Origin: Sulfurimonas sp. HSL-1716
Lineage (GTDB): Bacteria > Campylobacterota > Campylobacteria > Campylobacterales > Sulfurimonadaceae
Direction of reading: 5' to 3'
Assembly: GCF_039645975.1 (NCBI RefSeq)
Contig: NZ_CP147918.1
Location: 868,001 to 932,000 of the forward strand
Length of the DNA stretch: 64,000 bases
The notes under the pieces are model-generated. The model ran no database searches. It was not told the origin of the DNA and saw nothing but the letters and a program-made list of their open reading frames with translations. Made by a program: the position numbers and the translations under genes. This document shows, piece by piece, positions 53,592 to 63,402 of this stretch (the stretch's first letter is position 1; every line of letters starts with the position of its first letter).

Positions 53592-56099
53592 ATGAAAGCA
53601 GTAGTAATGGCCGGCGGTTTTGGAACGAGGATCCAGCCCCTTACCCACTCTATACCAAAACCGATGCTCCCCATCATAAACAAGCCTATGATGGAACATA
53701 CGATGATGATGCTTAAAAAATTAGGCATCAAAGAGTTCATATTGCTTTTGTACTTCAAACCCGACATCATAAAAGAGTATTTTAAAGACGGAAGCGACTT
53801 CGGTATAAATATCACCTATGTCGTGCCCGATGACGATTACGGAACGGCGGGAGCCGTAAAACTCGCACAAAAACATATAGGAGACGAGAACTTTATCGTC
53901 ATAAGCGGCGATCTTGTGACCGATTTTGATTTTCAAAAGTTATTTGATTTTCATAAAAAGAAAAAATCAAAACTTTCCATCGGACTCACCTCCGTCGAAA
54001 ACCCTCTGCAGTTCGGTGTAGTGATCGCAAATGAAGAGAACGTCATCGAGAAGTTTCTGGAAAAGCCGAGCTGGGGAGAGGTGTTCAGCGATACCATCAA
54101 TACCGGAATTTACGTCGTAGAACCGGAGATATTAAGCTACATTCCCGAGAACGAGAATTTCGATTTTGCCAAAGATCTTTTTCCTTCACTGATGCAAAAA
54201 CAGATAGATCTGATGGGATACAACCTTAACGGATATTGGCGCGACGTAGGCAATCCGGAGAGTTATAGAGAGGTTTATGAAGATATACTCAATTGCAGGA
54301 TACAGTTTGATATTCCCGGATATAAAAAAGATTACCCCGACGGTACGCTCTATACGGCGTCAAAATATGATCTGGATCCGACGGTGGAGATAGTCGGTAC
54401 TGTCGTATTGGGAGAGAACGTCACATTGAAAAAAGGCGTAAAGCTAAGCAATGTCGTCATAGGCAGCAACGTCACGATAGGAGCGTTAAGCAAGGTCAGA
54501 AACTGCGTATTGTGGAACGATATAGAGATAGACAAGCATGTCAAACTTGACAACTGTATTATCTGTAACAACAATACGATAGGAAAAGGCGTCACGGTAA
54601 AGGCAGGGTTGATCCTGGCTGAAGGGTGCGAAATAGGCGAACTTGCCTCTTTTGAACAAGATGTTGTCATCTGGGCCGATAAAAAGATAGAAGCCGCATC
54701 GATAGTCAGCCGCAATATAATTTTTGGAAGCAGATACAAAAACTCCATTTTTGAAAACGGAACGGTCTTTGGTACGAGCAACGTCGAACTTTCCTGCGAG
54801 ATGGTCACAAAACTTGCCGAAGCCTTTGCCGTACAGCTTCCCATAGGATCGACAGTGATTGTAGGTAGAGATGACGATAGAAGTTCCCGTATGCTCAAAC
54901 GTGCATTTTTGGGAGGACTGCTCTCTGCGGGTATCAACGTGCAGGACATAAAAAGTGCGCCGCAGCCTGTTTTGAGGTTTACGCTTGCAAATGATGAGAA
55001 CCTTATTGCCGGAGTACATTTTAAACGATCCGTCATCGATCCTACAAATTCCGAGCTCACGTTCTTCAATGATAACGCCATAAGAGTAAATTCCGCTCTT
55101 GCTAAAATCGTCGAGAAAAACTTTTTTACGGAAAAGTTTCGAAGAGTAGAGTACTCGAAGATAGGAAAGATCTTCGATACTCGTTATAAAACGGAATGCA
55201 TGAGCTATAAATATGCCATAGAAAAGACTTTGGATCATTCGAGCATAAAGTACGCCAATTTCCGAGTCGTAGTCGATCTGATGCACGGAAGCGCCGCGGA
55301 GATGTTTCCAAGTATTCTCAATGATATCGGAATCGAAAATATCGTTTTAAACTCCTATTACGACGAGCAGAAACTCTCAAACATCCAAGCACTTAAGAAA
55401 CGCTCGGAAGAGAACACTTCAAGGATCGTACAAAGCCTGAAGTATCAGATGGGCGTTTTGATCTATCCAAACGTTCAAAAAATAGTTCTGGTGACGGACA
55501 AAGGAGAGGTTCTTGACAAAGTAAAAGCGCTTTATTGTGTCTTGTACCTTTTAAATCTGGAAGCAAAATCAAAGAAAAAGCGGGTGTTCTTGCCGACTTG
55601 GGCACCGGATATCATCTATTTTGAAAACCTTATAATAGAGCGCGGAAAATATTCCGATTTTAAAGTGGAACAGCTTAAAAAGTACGATCTTATTGCTACT
55701 GTCCACGGGAACTTTAGTTTTAAAGAGTTCAGTTACACTCGTGACGGCATGTATGCGAGCTTGAAAATCATGGAGCTTTTAAGCAATAACGGCGTGAGAC
55801 TATCGGAAGTCTCCACAAGAATAGATGAATTTTACTATAAGGCTTTTAAAGTAAAATGTCCGCAGTCTTTAAAAGGGAAGATGATGAGAAAGTTCCTAGA
55901 AGACGCAAAAGGAAAAAAATCATCATTGATCGACGGTGTGAAGATCTGGGAGAATGAGAGCGACTGGATATTGATGATACCCGACCAGTACAGAGAGTGC
56001 CTAAATATCTATATTCAGGCAAAAGACGAAATATCAGGAGAAGCGTTATATAATAGCTATAACACGAAAATGGCCGAGTGGTCTTCTAAAGAAGGATAA
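53592..56099 (+). CDS. Sugar-1-phosphate nucleotidyltransferase fused to inactive phosphohexomutase
   Basis: An 835-residue fusion. Residues 1-235 are a nucleotidyltransferase: AGGFGTRIQPLT, KPMLPI, GTAGAV and SGDLVTD. Residues about 255-375 form left-handed beta-helix hexapeptide repeats (VVLGENVTLKKGVKLSNVVIG). Residues about 390-835 align with phosphomannomutase/phosphoglucomutase. Their TASHNP loop is KRSVID (478-483, Ser kept), and the metal loop DGDxDR is YPNVQK (625-630). The sugar loop GExSG is HGNFSF (705-710), so mutase activity is very unlikely. Such fusions are annotated mannose-1-phosphate guanylyltransferase. In this operon it may instead feed glucose nucleotide to the glycogen synthases. 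It lies 12 bases after pfkA. Confidence 0.85.
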   Translation: MKAVVMAGGFGTRIQPLTHSIPKPMLPIINKPMMEHTMMMLKKLGIKEFILLLYFKPDIIKEYFKDGSDFGINITYVVPDDDYGTAGAVKLAQKHIGDENFIVISGDLVTDFDFQKLFDFHKKKKSKLSIGLTSVENPLQFGVVIANEENVIEKFLEKPSWGEVFSDTINTGIYVVEPEILSYIPENENFDFAKDLFPSLMQKQIDLMGYNLNGYWRDVGNPESYREVYEDILNCRIQFDIPGYKKDYPDGTLYTASKYDLDPTVEIVGTVVLGENVTLKKGVKLSNVVIGSNVTIGALSKVRNCVLWNDIEIDKHVKLDNCIICNNNTIGKGVTVKAGLILAEGCEIGELASFEQDVVIWADKKIEAASIVSRNIIFGSRYKNSIFENGTVFGTSNVELSCEMVTKLAEAFAVQLPIGSTVIVGRDDDRSSRMLKRAFLGGLLSAGINVQDIKSAPQPVLRFTLANDENLIAGVHFKRSVIDPTNSELTFFNDNAIRVNSALAKIVEKNFFTEKFRRVEYSKIGKIFDTRYKTECMSYKYAIEKTLDHSSIKYANFRVVVDLMHGSAAEMFPSILNDIGIENIVLNSYYDEQKLSNIQALKKRSEENTSRIVQSLKYQMGVLIYPNVQKIVLVTDKGEVLDKVKALYCVLYLLNLEAKSKKKRVFLPTWAPDIIYFENLIIERGKYSDFKVEQLKKYDLIATVHGNFSFKEFSYTRDGMYASLKIMELLSNNGVRLSEVSTRIDEFYYKAFKVKCPQSLKGKMMRKFLEDAKGKKSSLIDGVKIWENESDWILMIPDQYRECLNIYIQAKDEISGEALYNSYNTKMAEWSSKEG

Positions 56100-56102
56100 G
56101 AC

Positions 56103-58124
56103 TTGAAACTGAGCTTTATGTGGCATATGCATCAGCCCGATTATCGCGATGCCACCGGTATCATGCAGATGCCTTGGGTCTTTTTGCATGCGATTAAGGA
56201 CTACTACGATATGCCATGGATGCTTTCAAAGCACAGTGGCGTCAAAGCTACTTTCAATATCACTCCTCCCTTGATGCAGCAATTAAAACTCTATTACGAT
56301 AAGCCGCAGGAAAACGACAAGTTTTTGGAGCTATGGCTGAAAAATCCCTCCTATCTCGATGAAGACGACAGGAACTGGGTCATCAAGATATGCAAAAGTT
56401 CAAACTACGAGACGATGGTCGTACCGTTTGAGAGGTACAAGGAACTCTATATCCAAGAACATTTCAACAATGATGAACTCATAGAGCTGGAGATACTTTT
56501 TATGCTCTCTTGGTGCGGTATCTATCTTCAGGAAAACAGCGATCTTGTAAAAAGACTGATAAAAAAACAGAAAGATTACGATCTAGAAGAGAAGTTTTTG
56601 CTTTTAAACGAGCTTTCCATATTTATCTCGGGCATATTCGATTACTATTTAAAACTGAAAAAAGAAGGGGTCATAATGATCTCTACGACGCCGTTGAACC
56701 ATCCGATCCTTCCTTTGCTTATGGACATGGGCAATGCCCGCATCGCAAATCCCGCCACAAACATGCCAAAAGAGTATATCAACCTTGAAGAGGACGCTTT
56801 GATGCAGGTTAAAAAGGCGCAGGAACTGTTTTACGACACATTCGGTTTTATGCCCGAAGGTTTTTGGCCTGCCGAGGGCGCCGTCGATGAAAAAAGCATA
56901 GAGCTCTTAAGATTTTGCGGAGTGAAATGGATCGCCACGGATGAGGAGATACTGTTTAAGTCTCTCAACTCGAACAATAGAGCCGATATCTATTTTCCAT
57001 ACTCTTACAATGACGTCTGTATCGGTTTTCGCGATCATAACCTAAGCGATCTCATAGGCTTTACATACAGGCATTCGGACTCGTATGAAGCGTCTTCGAA
57101 CTTTATAAGCGAGCTTCAAAAGATACGCGACGTGAATCCCGATGCCGTAGTGTTCGTGATTTTAGACGGTGAAAACGCATGGGAGTTTTTTAAGAAGAAC
57201 GGTTTTAATTTTTTCAATTCGCTTTATGAAAAGCTGAAAAATCTGCCTTGGTGCGAGACCATAACCATGGAAGAAATCTGCGGACTTTCATTAAAAAAAC
57301 TATCGCGTCTGGCGCCCGGAAGCTGGATACATGGCGAGTTCAACACCTGGGTGGGGCACAGAGAAAAGACAAGGGCATGGGAGCTTTTATATCTGACCAA
57401 AAGAGATTATGAACATCATAAAGAATCTCTGGACAAAGAGGTGATCGAGAAGATAAACGAACATTTTCTCATAGCAGAGTGTTCGGATTGGTTCTGGTGG
57501 TACGGAGACGATCACTACAGCGAATTCGGGGAGGAGTTTGATGAACTGTTCCGTTCGCATCTGATAAATATATACAATCTGATCAATATTACACCTCCTT
57601 CAGACCTCTTTATCCCTGTTATCAAGAACAAAAGTGCTCAAAGTTTCTGGCTCAAACCGCAGTCGGATATATCGCCGGTGATCAACGGAAAACATGATTC
57701 TTTCTTTGAATGGATAGGATGCGGCGTCGTGGACGAAAGCAAGATATTTTCGACGATGGACAAACAAAGAGGACCGATAAAAAGGATACTCTACGGACAA
57801 GACGACGAAAAACTCTACTTTGCATTTGAAGCGAAGATGAAAGAGCTGTGCGGCAGTGATCTCATAGAGATCATCATAGATCCGATAAATGTCAGAGGAA
57901 AAGTCGGATTTGAAACGCAAAAGGTTTTTCTGGACGGGCTGGAAGTGAATGTCGCATGCAAAGACCAGCTTGAGATCAGCATCGATAAAAGTAAAATGAA
58001 AAACGGTGAGATACATATAAGGTTCGAACTGGAAAAAGAGGGCAGTGTGATCCAGACTCTGCCGGGATTCGGCGAGCTTAAGATAGATGTCGGTAATGAT
58101 TACAGTCATAACTGGTTCGTGTAG
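56103..58124 (+). CDS. GH57 family glycoside hydrolase (alpha-amylase/pullulanase-like)
   Basis: A 673-residue retaining alpha-glucan hydrolase of family GH57. The conserved motifs are HMHQP (8-12), NHPILP (199-204), FWPAEGA with nucleophile E258, and LDGEN with acid/base D355. The catalytic barrel ends near 480. A C-terminal beta domain (about 510-673), related to those of amylopullulanases, may bind glucan. There is no signal peptide, so it should act on cytoplasmic glycogen. The start is TTG (56103), with AAGGA upstream. Neighbours on both sides are three to nine bases away. The exact bond cleaved cannot be told. Confidence 0.9.
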   Translation: MKLSFMWHMHQPDYRDATGIMQMPWVFLHAIKDYYDMPWMLSKHSGVKATFNITPPLMQQLKLYYDKPQENDKFLELWLKNPSYLDEDDRNWVIKICKSSNYETMVVPFERYKELYIQEHFNNDELIELEILFMLSWCGIYLQENSDLVKRLIKKQKDYDLEEKFLLLNELSIFISGIFDYYLKLKKEGVIMISTTPLNHPILPLLMDMGNARIANPATNMPKEYINLEEDALMQVKKAQELFYDTFGFMPEGFWPAEGAVDEKSIELLRFCGVKWIATDEEILFKSLNSNNRADIYFPYSYNDVCIGFRDHNLSDLIGFTYRHSDSYEASSNFISELQKIRDVNPDAVVFVILDGENAWEFFKKNGFNFFNSLYEKLKNLPWCETITMEEICGLSLKKLSRLAPGSWIHGEFNTWVGHREKTRAWELLYLTKRDYEHHKESLDKEVIEKINEHFLIAECSDWFWWYGDDHYSEFGEEFDELFRSHLINIYNLINITPPSDLFIPVIKNKSAQSFWLKPQSDISPVINGKHDSFFEWIGCGVVDESKIFSTMDKQRGPIKRILYGQDDEKLYFAFEAKMKELCGSDLIEIIIDPINVRGKVGFETQKVFLDGLEVNVACKDQLEISIDKSKMKNGEIHIRFELEKEGSVIQTLPGFGELKIDVGNDYSHNWFV

Positions 58125-58133
58125 GAAACAAAG

Positions 58134-60164
58134 ATGAAAAGAGTATCGCTGCTGTTTGGTATCCATATGCATCAGCCTGTCGATAATTTCAGTGATTCTG
58201 TTGAAAGTGCCGTAAATCTCTGTTACAGACCTTTTTTCGAGACCATGGCGAAGTATCCAGAGTTTAAATTTGCCGTGCATTGCAGCGGCTGGCTGCTTGA
58301 GCGGATCAGAACAAAAAATCCGGATATCTTTGAGAATATGCGTTATCTGACAAAACAAGGTTCCATAGAATGGCTCAGCGCCGGTTATTATGAACCTGTT
58401 TTAAGCGCTATTCCCTCACCCGACCGCATCGCGCAGATAAAAAAACTAAACAGGTATATAAAAAAATATTTTAAAGTAAGCCCCAGAGGATTATGGCTTA
58501 CCGAAAGGGTATGGGAATCGGCACTGGTGCCGGATCTGGCAGAATGCGGAATTGATTATGCCGTGGTGGATGATTACCATTTTTTAAGCAGCGGCTTTGA
58601 AGCCTCCCAGATGAACGGATATTATACGACAGAAGAGAGTGCCAAAGAGATAGGACTTTTCCCCATATCAAAAGCACTGAGATACGCGCTGCCGTTTTAC
58701 GACGTGCAAAATGCCATAGCATCCGTTTTATCGTCTGCTTCGGATGAAGATTCGGCAGCCGTCGTATTTGATGATGCGGAAAAGTTCGGTCTCTGGCCAA
58801 AAACGCATACGTGGGTCTATGAGAAACATTGGCTAAAAGAGTTCGTAGAAGCCGTTTTGGCGGATGATAGAATACTCTCGCAGCACTACGGCACATACAT
58901 GAAAAAAAACCGTTCGCTGGGCATAGCATACCTTAACAACACGTCATACTTCGAAATGGGGGAATGGAGTCTCAAAAGCACGCAGGCACAAGCACTTGAG
59001 GAGTTAAAACAAAGTGTCGGAGAGCATTATTTCAACGATGTGGGAATCTCTTTTATAAAGGGCGGCATCTGGAAAAACTTTTTTATAAAATACAAAGAGA
59101 GCAACTATCTTCACAAAAGAATGCTCTATTTCAGTAAGCAGCGTGAGGCGCTCGGTAAAAATGCGCTGGAATCCCTTTACAAGCTGCAGACGAACGATGT
59201 CTACTGGCACGGAATATTCGGCGGGATATATCTTCCAAACCTCCGGGACAATGCATACCGATATCTTTTGGAACTTGAAAGATCATGTGCAAAAAAAGAG
59301 GTAAGCATCGAACTTCTCGATATCGACAAGGACGGTTATGATGAGCTCAAAGTCGTCACAAAAAACCTCAGTATGGTTTTTTCATCGAAATTCGGCGGAC
59401 AGATGATGGAGTTTGGCGCGCTTGACGTGCTTTTTAACTGGCAAAATACGCTGATGCGGCAAAAGGAAATCTATCATGAAAAATTGCTTCGTCTCAAAGA
59501 GAGCGGTGAGAGTCTTGATGAAGATACAGGGATAGATACGATTCACAGTGAAAAAGCCTTAACGGATGACAAGCTTAAAGCCGAGCTTATCTACGACTGG
59601 CATCCAAAATATTCCTTTATAGACCATTTTTGTCGTGACGAGCTTACTTTGGAAAGCTTTAAGAATATGGCTTTTACGGATATCGCTGATTTTGCTAACA
59701 GGCCGTTCTCGTTTCATAAAAACAAAAACAGCTTCAGCAGAACGGGCGGAATATATCTGGATTGGTGTTATGAAACGAATTTGAAAAAAGAATACCGCTT
59801 CAAAGATAACTCCTTTAGTCTGGATCTAAAATGCAGCAGCGAGTATAAAGAGAAGCTTTTTTATGCACAGGAGTTCAACTTACATTTCGCTCATCCTCAC
59901 CGGGTCACATTTAACGGTAAAACCTTGCAAAAGGGTTTAAAAGAGTATAATTGTGATGAACTTGTTATGGTCGACGATTTTACGAAAAAAGTCTTAAGGC
60001 TGAAGATCGACCGAAAGTGCAATATCTTCGGGTATATATTAAATACCGTATCAAAAAGCGAAAAAGGTTTTGATAAAACGGCTCAGGAAGTATCGTTTGT
60101 TTTGACGCTGCCTTTTTCCTCGAAGTTAAATTTAAAAGTAGAATTGGAGTTGTCCGATGTCTGA
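58134..60164 (+). CDS. GH57 4-alpha-glucanotransferase-like enzyme
   Basis: A 676-residue GH57 protein of the 4-alpha-glucanotransferase/amylomaltase type. HMHQP is at 11-15, WLTERVWES has nucleophile E124, and VFDDAEKFGLWP has acid/base D214. These positions nearly match E123 and D214 of the Thermococcus litoralis enzyme. The central DUF1925 (about 300-380) and C-terminal DUF1926 beta domain (about 390-670) are the family's usual companions. It should shuffle maltooligosaccharides in glycogen turnover. It differs strongly from the preceding GH57 gene, so this is not a recent duplication. It overlaps galT by eight bases. Confidence 0.92.
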   Translation: MKRVSLLFGIHMHQPVDNFSDSVESAVNLCYRPFFETMAKYPEFKFAVHCSGWLLERIRTKNPDIFENMRYLTKQGSIEWLSAGYYEPVLSAIPSPDRIAQIKKLNRYIKKYFKVSPRGLWLTERVWESALVPDLAECGIDYAVVDDYHFLSSGFEASQMNGYYTTEESAKEIGLFPISKALRYALPFYDVQNAIASVLSSASDEDSAAVVFDDAEKFGLWPKTHTWVYEKHWLKEFVEAVLADDRILSQHYGTYMKKNRSLGIAYLNNTSYFEMGEWSLKSTQAQALEELKQSVGEHYFNDVGISFIKGGIWKNFFIKYKESNYLHKRMLYFSKQREALGKNALESLYKLQTNDVYWHGIFGGIYLPNLRDNAYRYLLELERSCAKKEVSIELLDIDKDGYDELKVVTKNLSMVFSSKFGGQMMEFGALDVLFNWQNTLMRQKEIYHEKLLRLKESGESLDEDTGIDTIHSEKALTDDKLKAELIYDWHPKYSFIDHFCRDELTLESFKNMAFTDIADFANRPFSFHKNKNSFSRTGGIYLDWCYETNLKKEYRFKDNSFSLDLKCSSEYKEKLFYAQEFNLHFAHPHRVTFNGKTLQKGLKEYNCDELVMVDDFTKKVLRLKIDRKCNIFGYILNTVSKSEKGFDKTAQEVSFVLTLPFSSKLNLKVELELSDV

Positions 60165-61170
60165 GATAAGACTAGATAGAATTCATAATCAATATGTACT
60201 TATTGCTCCCGAAAGACTTTACAGACCCAATCTCAGCCATACGGATAAAAAAAAGAACACGAGTTCTATGTGCCCTTTTTGCGAAGGCAACGAGGATCTG
60301 ACCCCTCCTGAAGTATTTGCTATCAGAGATAATGAAGCCAATCTTCCTTCTTGGAAGACAAGAGTGGTTCCCAACCTCTATAAAGCCGTGCAGATCGAGC
60401 TGGAAGACGTTTCAAAAAGAGACGGAATGTTCGAATCGATCCCGGGAGTGGGTGCGCATGAGATTCTCATAGATTCGCCATGCCATGACTGCGACATCGT
60501 GCAGCTGGACGCAGATGCGTTAGAGAACTGGCTAAGGAGCATGATCATCCGCATGGAGGATCTGAGAAAAGACAAAAGGTTAATCCATCTGAGCATATTT
60601 AAAAATTTCGGGCAAAACGCAGGATCGACGCAGGACCATCCCCATACCCAGATACTTGCACTTCCCGTTATGCCAAAAAGCGAGCTTGTCTTTTTGGACC
60701 GCAATATGACCTATTACAGCCGTCATGGAAGAGGGATTATTGAGGATATGATCCATAACGAGATGCTTGCAAAAAAAAGGATCGTCAGCAAGATCGGTGA
60801 TTTCATAGCGTTTTGCCCCTATGCGAGTGCTTACCCTTTTGAAGTTATGATCGTTCCTATTGTCAACATATCCGGTCTTGGCAGATGCACAAGAAAAGAG
60901 ATAACGGATCTGAGCGCTTTGATCAGGATCGTATTTGAAAAGCTTAGCGGACAGCTCGGCAGATTTGATTACAACCTTTCTTTTCAGATGGCACCTTTAA
61001 ATAAAAACTTTGAAAACGAACGTTATATGGAAAGTCTGGACAGAAATTACCGATTTAGTCTGCGCATTACCCCGAGGATATATAATCTCGGCGGTTTTGA
61101 AATATCTACCGGAATGGCGATAAACAGTGTTGTGCCCGAAGACTGCGCCAGACTTTTGCGGGGAGATTAG
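60157..61170 (+). CDS. galT: GalT-family hexose-1-phosphate nucleotidyltransferase
   Basis: A 337-residue HIT-superfamily enzyme of the GalT type. The active site HPHTQ (161-165) carries the nucleophilic second His, and zinc ligands include C39 and C42 (CPFC). FKNFGQNAGSTQDHPH is the usual approach to the site. Classic GalT swaps UMP between UDP-glucose and galactose-1-phosphate. No galK or galE is nearby, and a plant member of this family works as an ADP-glucose phosphorylase. A role linking glucose-1-phosphate to nucleotide-glucose is therefore plausible. GGAG eight bases upstream supports the start, inside the GH57 gene end. Confidence 0.88.
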   Translation: MSEIRLDRIHNQYVLIAPERLYRPNLSHTDKKKNTSSMCPFCEGNEDLTPPEVFAIRDNEANLPSWKTRVVPNLYKAVQIELEDVSKRDGMFESIPGVGAHEILIDSPCHDCDIVQLDADALENWLRSMIIRMEDLRKDKRLIHLSIFKNFGQNAGSTQDHPHTQILALPVMPKSELVFLDRNMTYYSRHGRGIIEDMIHNEMLAKKRIVSKIGDFIAFCPYASAYPFEVMIVPIVNISGLGRCTRKEITDLSALIRIVFEKLSGQLGRFDYNLSFQMAPLNKNFENERYMESLDRNYRFSLRITPRIYNLGGFEISTGMAINSVVPEDCARLLRGD

Positions 61171-61174
61171 TATC

Positions 61175-62566
61175 ATGAAAGTTCTTTTCGCTTCGAGTGA
61201 AATATTTCCCTATGCAAAAAGCGGCGGGCTTGCCGATGTCGCCGATGCGCTTCCGCATATCCTGCAAGAGTATGTCGAAATCTCCAGAGTCATGCCCTTA
61301 TACGGATTTATGGACAAAGACGGATTTGATTATGAAAAATCGTATAAGATATCTCTTGGAGGGATCGACTATAAGATAAACCTCTATACGAAACAAAGCG
61401 GTTCTATGAGGACATATTTCATAGAAGCGCCGCTGCTCAGTGCTACTAAAAACCTTTACTGCGATAAAGACGGCGACTATGCGAACAACGATCTGCGTTT
61501 TGGAATATTTTGCATGGCCCTCGTCGAACTTGCATCGATGTTAAATATTGCTATCTTGCATCTTAACGACTGGCATACGGCTTTGTGCGCACTTTTTATT
61601 CATGAACGCAAGATGAAGATCAAGACGGTATTTACGATCCATAATCTTGCGTATCAGGGGATTTTCGGAAAAAACTCGCTTGAGAGGCTCGGTATAGACA
61701 AGAAATATTTTACGATGGACGGTCTTGAATTTTATGAAAAAGTAAACTTTTTAAAAGCTGCAATAGCCTATAGCGACCGTATAACTACGGTTAGTCCCAG
61801 TTATGCCAAAGAGATATTGACAAAAGAGTTCGGATGCGGACTGGAAGGTTTTTTAGCGCATCATAAAAAGAAACTGACAGGTGTTTTAAACGGGATAAAC
61901 GATACTGTTTTCGATCCTGCAAAGGATGCGATACTCCCTTTTACGTATGATGAAAAAACACTTGATAACAAGTATAAGAACAAAGCGGACTTCATAAAAA
62001 GATCCAAGCTAAAAGACCCGAGGCGGCCGCTTTTTGTCATGATCGCTAGATTAGTGGAACAAAAAGGGATAGACCTGCTGATAGATTCCATAAAGATGCT
62101 GCTTGAGAAAAAAATAAATCTGTTTTTGCTTGGAGAAGGCAGTGCCGAGTTTTCCAAAAAGCTGGCGCGGTTTTCAAACGAGCATGATAACTTTGAATTT
62201 TTCGAAGGGTATGATGAAGAGCTTTCACACAGGATCTATGCTGCAGCGGATTTTTTACTGATGCCCTCAAAGTTCGAACCCTGCGGATTGAACCAGATGA
62301 TCGCCATGCGTTACGGCACGATCCCGATAGTGCATGCGGTGGGAGGACTCAAAGACAGCGTCCATGAAGATAAAAAAGCTTGCGGTGAAGGGATAGTCTT
62401 TAAAAAACAGAATAAAAAAGAGTTTCTCTCTGCCGTTGAGAGAGCTTTAAAACTCAAAAAAGAGGCTAAAAAATTCAAAGCGACGATCGAGTTCAATATG
62501 GGGTGCGATTTTTCTTTCAGACCGAGCGCGCTGGAATATCTGAGGCTGTATAAGAGTCTGGCATGA
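61175..62566 (+). CDS. glgA: Glycogen synthase, first copy
   Basis: GT5 enzyme that extends glycogen with glucose from ADP-glucose (or UDP-glucose). The 463-residue protein starts with VLFASSEIFPYAKSGGLADV, where K15 of KSGG contacts the nucleotide sugar. It has LHLNDWHTAL, FTIHNLAYQGIFG, RLVEQKGIDLL and the C-terminal acceptor/nucleotide motif SKFEPCGLNQMIAMRYGT. ATG 61175 is chosen for its GGGAG and the correct GlgA N-terminus; a longer frame to 61127 would add 16 residues from galT. A second glgA lies two genes later in the same operon. Confidence 0.95.
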   Translation: MKVLFASSEIFPYAKSGGLADVADALPHILQEYVEISRVMPLYGFMDKDGFDYEKSYKISLGGIDYKINLYTKQSGSMRTYFIEAPLLSATKNLYCDKDGDYANNDLRFGIFCMALVELASMLNIAILHLNDWHTALCALFIHERKMKIKTVFTIHNLAYQGIFGKNSLERLGIDKKYFTMDGLEFYEKVNFLKAAIAYSDRITTVSPSYAKEILTKEFGCGLEGFLAHHKKKLTGVLNGINDTVFDPAKDAILPFTYDEKTLDNKYKNKADFIKRSKLKDPRRPLFVMIARLVEQKGIDLLIDSIKMLLEKKINLFLLGEGSAEFSKKLARFSNEHDNFEFFEGYDEELSHRIYAAADFLLMPSKFEPCGLNQMIAMRYGTIPIVHAVGGLKDSVHEDKKACGEGIVFKKQNKKEFLSAVERALKLKKEAKKFKATIEFNMGCDFSFRPSALEYLRLYKSLA

Positions 62567-63402
62567 ATTTGAGCATAGATGCGGGAGGAACCTATTATCG
62601 TGCTAGGATACTAGAGAACGATACTCTTATGGAAACATTGTTTGTAAAAAGCGTGAAGATCGGTCTTTTAGAGTGGATAGAAGAGATATTAAAAAAACAT
62701 CACGGCATAAAAAACATCTGTATCGCTTATGCAGGGCAGGTGAAAAACGGGGTAATCCTTTCGGCTCCAAACATCAAAATAGACAATCATGACATAAAAA
62801 ACTATTTCGAGACGAAATATGATTTAAAACTCTTCATTGAAAACGATCTTGACTGTGCAGTAATGGCGGAAGCTGCACATTTTCAGAGTAAAGAGATATG
62901 CGCTTTATACGTAGGAACGGGACTGGGTCTTGGAGTCATCAGCGCAGGCAGACTGATTCGCGGACATGCCGGCATGGCGACGGAGATAGGACATATTCCC
63001 TATAAAGAGACTCCCTTTTTGTGCGGGTGTGGAAAAAGTAACTGTCTGGAACTTTTTGCTTCGGGATCCGGTCTTCTGAAACACAAGGAGCATAATCTCG
63101 TCGAAAGCGCTTTAAATCTGGAAGAATTAAAAAAGAGCAAAGATGTAAAGGCAAAAAATATCTATGATGATTTTATAACGGCTTTGCTTTATGCTGCGGG
63201 TACGGTCATAACCCTTTTTAATCCCGAGATACTGGTTCTTGGCGGCGGTATCGTTAGAGCGAACGAGGACATTTTGCAGATAATAACTTCCAGGATCAAA
63301 GATTTTGCTATGCCCATAGCCCTTGAAGATGTTAAAATAGTAACGACGCAGATGCAAGACGCTTCCTTACAAGGCGCACTATTACTAAAGGATGTCAGAT
63401 GA
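62563..63402 (+). CDS. ROK-family sugar kinase (glucokinase-like)
   Basis: A 279-residue kinase of the ROK family. The N-terminal ATP phosphate loop is DAGGTYYRAR (6-15), and the catalytic Asp is D95 in IENDLDCAVMAE. YVGTGLGLGVI and EIGHIP (H144, zinc ligand) follow. The ROK zinc motif CGCGKSNCLE is at 154-163, and the adenosine-binding LGGGIVRAN lies near 226. In this operon it most likely phosphorylates free glucose left by the GH57 enzymes, feeding glycolysis. Other ROK substrates cannot be excluded. It overlaps both glgA genes by four bases. Confidence 0.9.
   Translation: MNLSIDAGGTYYRARILENDTLMETLFVKSVKIGLLEWIEEILKKHHGIKNICIAYAGQVKNGVILSAPNIKIDNHDIKNYFETKYDLKLFIENDLDCAVMAEAAHFQSKEICALYVGTGLGLGVISAGRLIRGHAGMATEIGHIPYKETPFLCGCGKSNCLELFASGSGLLKHKEHNLVESALNLEELKKSKDVKAKNIYDDFITALLYAAGTVITLFNPEILVLGGGIVRANEDILQIITSRIKDFAMPIALEDVKIVTTQMQDASLQGALLLKDVR

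Noticed and set aside
54350-55081. Minus-strand 243-codon open frame
   Set aside because: Antisense to the hexapeptide-repeat and mutase part of the nucleotidyltransferase fusion; Ser-rich shadow translation without motifs.
57600-58358. Minus-strand 252-codon open frame across two GH57 genes
   Set aside because: Antisense to well-supported coding sequence on the other strand; no motif and no ribosome-binding site.
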